From Ilumatobacteraceae bacterium (GTDB lineage: Bacteria; Actinomycetota; Acidimicrobiia; Acidimicrobiales; Ilumatobacteraceae): a stretch of 5,057 bases of DNA. Position 1 is the first letter of the stretch, and each line of letters opens with the position of its first letter. The notes under the pieces were generated by a model. The model saw only the letters and a list, made by a program, of their open reading frames with translations. It was not told the DNA's origin and made no database searches. A program made the translations under genes and the position numbers. The stretch is taken from NCBI GenBank assembly GCA_023257035.1, contig JALRDI010000033.1, forward strand, positions 1 to 5,057, read 5' to 3'. Shown here piece by piece: positions 4,636-5,057 of this stretch.

Positions 4636-5057
4636 CGAAATATCTTGACGTTCGAGCACGATGAACGACAGAGCTGCCAAGGTCATAATCGTCGCTCCAA
4701 CAATTCCGAGCAGTTGGGGGCTCACTGCGAACATTGCACCGCCGATGAGTGGCCCGATGACACGTCCTCCAGCCATGTAGGCCTGAGCGTCACCTGCACG
4801 CTCAGCGGGGTACTTCGAGTGAGCGGCAAGCACCGAAAAACAGGCGGGAACCGCCATCCAGAAGAAAAACCCCCACGAGGTGACCGCGAGCGCAAACGCG
4901 ATGGGGTGATGGGCGAATCCGAGAGCGATCGCACAGACCGCGGTTGCAAAGATCCACAGCCCAGCGTGGCGGCGTTTCCCAGAGAACCGTGATGAGGGTA
5001 TTCCTGCGATCGAGTTGCACGAGTACACGAGTGAAACGAGAAGTGCAGACATTCCGA
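4618..5057 (-). CDS. MFS transporter, C-terminal part (partial)
   Basis: The frame is open to the right edge, so the N-terminal part lies outside the window. About 146 residues are visible. They form about five hydrophobic segments, numbered from the first visible Met: about 2-18, 31-47, 50-77, 94-110 and 113-133. A polar basic loop between the first two (G-I-P-S-S-R-F-S-G-K-R-R) resembles the GxxSDRxGRR motif found between TM8 and TM9 of major facilitator transporters. Read this way, the fragment is TM8-TM12, followed by a short cytoplasmic tail (ERQDISLQPSQ). The ATG at 5052 could be mistaken for a start, but five segments are too few for a complete MFS protein and the frame continues upstream. 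The substrate cannot be inferred. The TAA stop lies inside the 3' end of the methyltransferase gene. Confidence 0.75.
   Translation of the reverse strand, partial: GMSALLVSLVYSCNSIAGIPSSRFSGKRRHAGLWIFATAVCAIALGFAHHPIAFALAVTSWGFFFWMAVPACFSVLAAHSKYPAERAGDAQAYMAGGRVIGPLIGGAMFAVSPQLLGIVGATIMTLAALSFIVLERQDISLQPSQ

Noticed and set aside
4645..4992. Plus-strand open frame opposite the MFS transporter
   Set aside because: The product is Arg/Glu/Ser-rich without domain character, while the minus strand encodes clear membrane segments and an MFS-type loop.

Overview
The window reads as a gene-dense stretch of an actinobacterial chromosome, probably from the Acidimicrobiia or a relative. The evidence is mid-range GC (by eye, not counted), frequent GTG starts, candidate leaderless starts preceded by TANNNT boxes, a MoaE with an Acidimicrobiia-like N-terminus, and a methyltransferase whose motifs (VDHHRGSEE, GWEHHD) I associate with actinobacterial genomes. 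The taxonomic placement is inference. There are no rRNA or tRNA genes, insertion sequences, CRISPR arrays or phage genes, so this looks like core chromosome rather than a mobile island.

Left part (1-1900, plus strand). After a probable divergent gene start at the left edge (minus strand, signal-anchor-like N-terminus) and a ~145 bp intergenic region with two perfect palindromes, three genes run as one tight unit. They are moaE (molybdopterin synthase large subunit), a 69-residue single-pass membrane protein, and a divergent MreB-family actin. The last two overlap by 11 nt. No mreC, mreD, rodA or pbp2 follows.

Middle (1881-3967, minus strand). tesB (acyl-CoA thioesterase II) is followed by a lipoprotein of the PQQ-dependent sugar dehydrogenase (soluble glucose dehydrogenase-like) beta-propeller family. 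The two are joined by a 4-nt ATGA overlap. The dehydrogenase gene runs tail-to-tail into mreB, with 20 bp of coding overlap.

Right part (4000-5057). A class I SAM-dependent methyltransferase starts 32 bp from the divergent tesB and is probably leaderless. Its 3' end overlaps by 18 bp the 3' end of a minus-strand MFS transporter, of which only the C-terminal part is in the window.

I do not see an obviously new multi-gene defence or metabolic system. The most notable signal is the MreB homologue. It carries Gln where MreB and Hsp70 proteins have a conserved active-site Glu, has other altered signature positions, stands apart from the usual mre cluster, and is coupled to an unrecognised small membrane protein that could be its membrane partner. 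The two convergent coding overlaps and the lack of visible terminators point to strong compaction.
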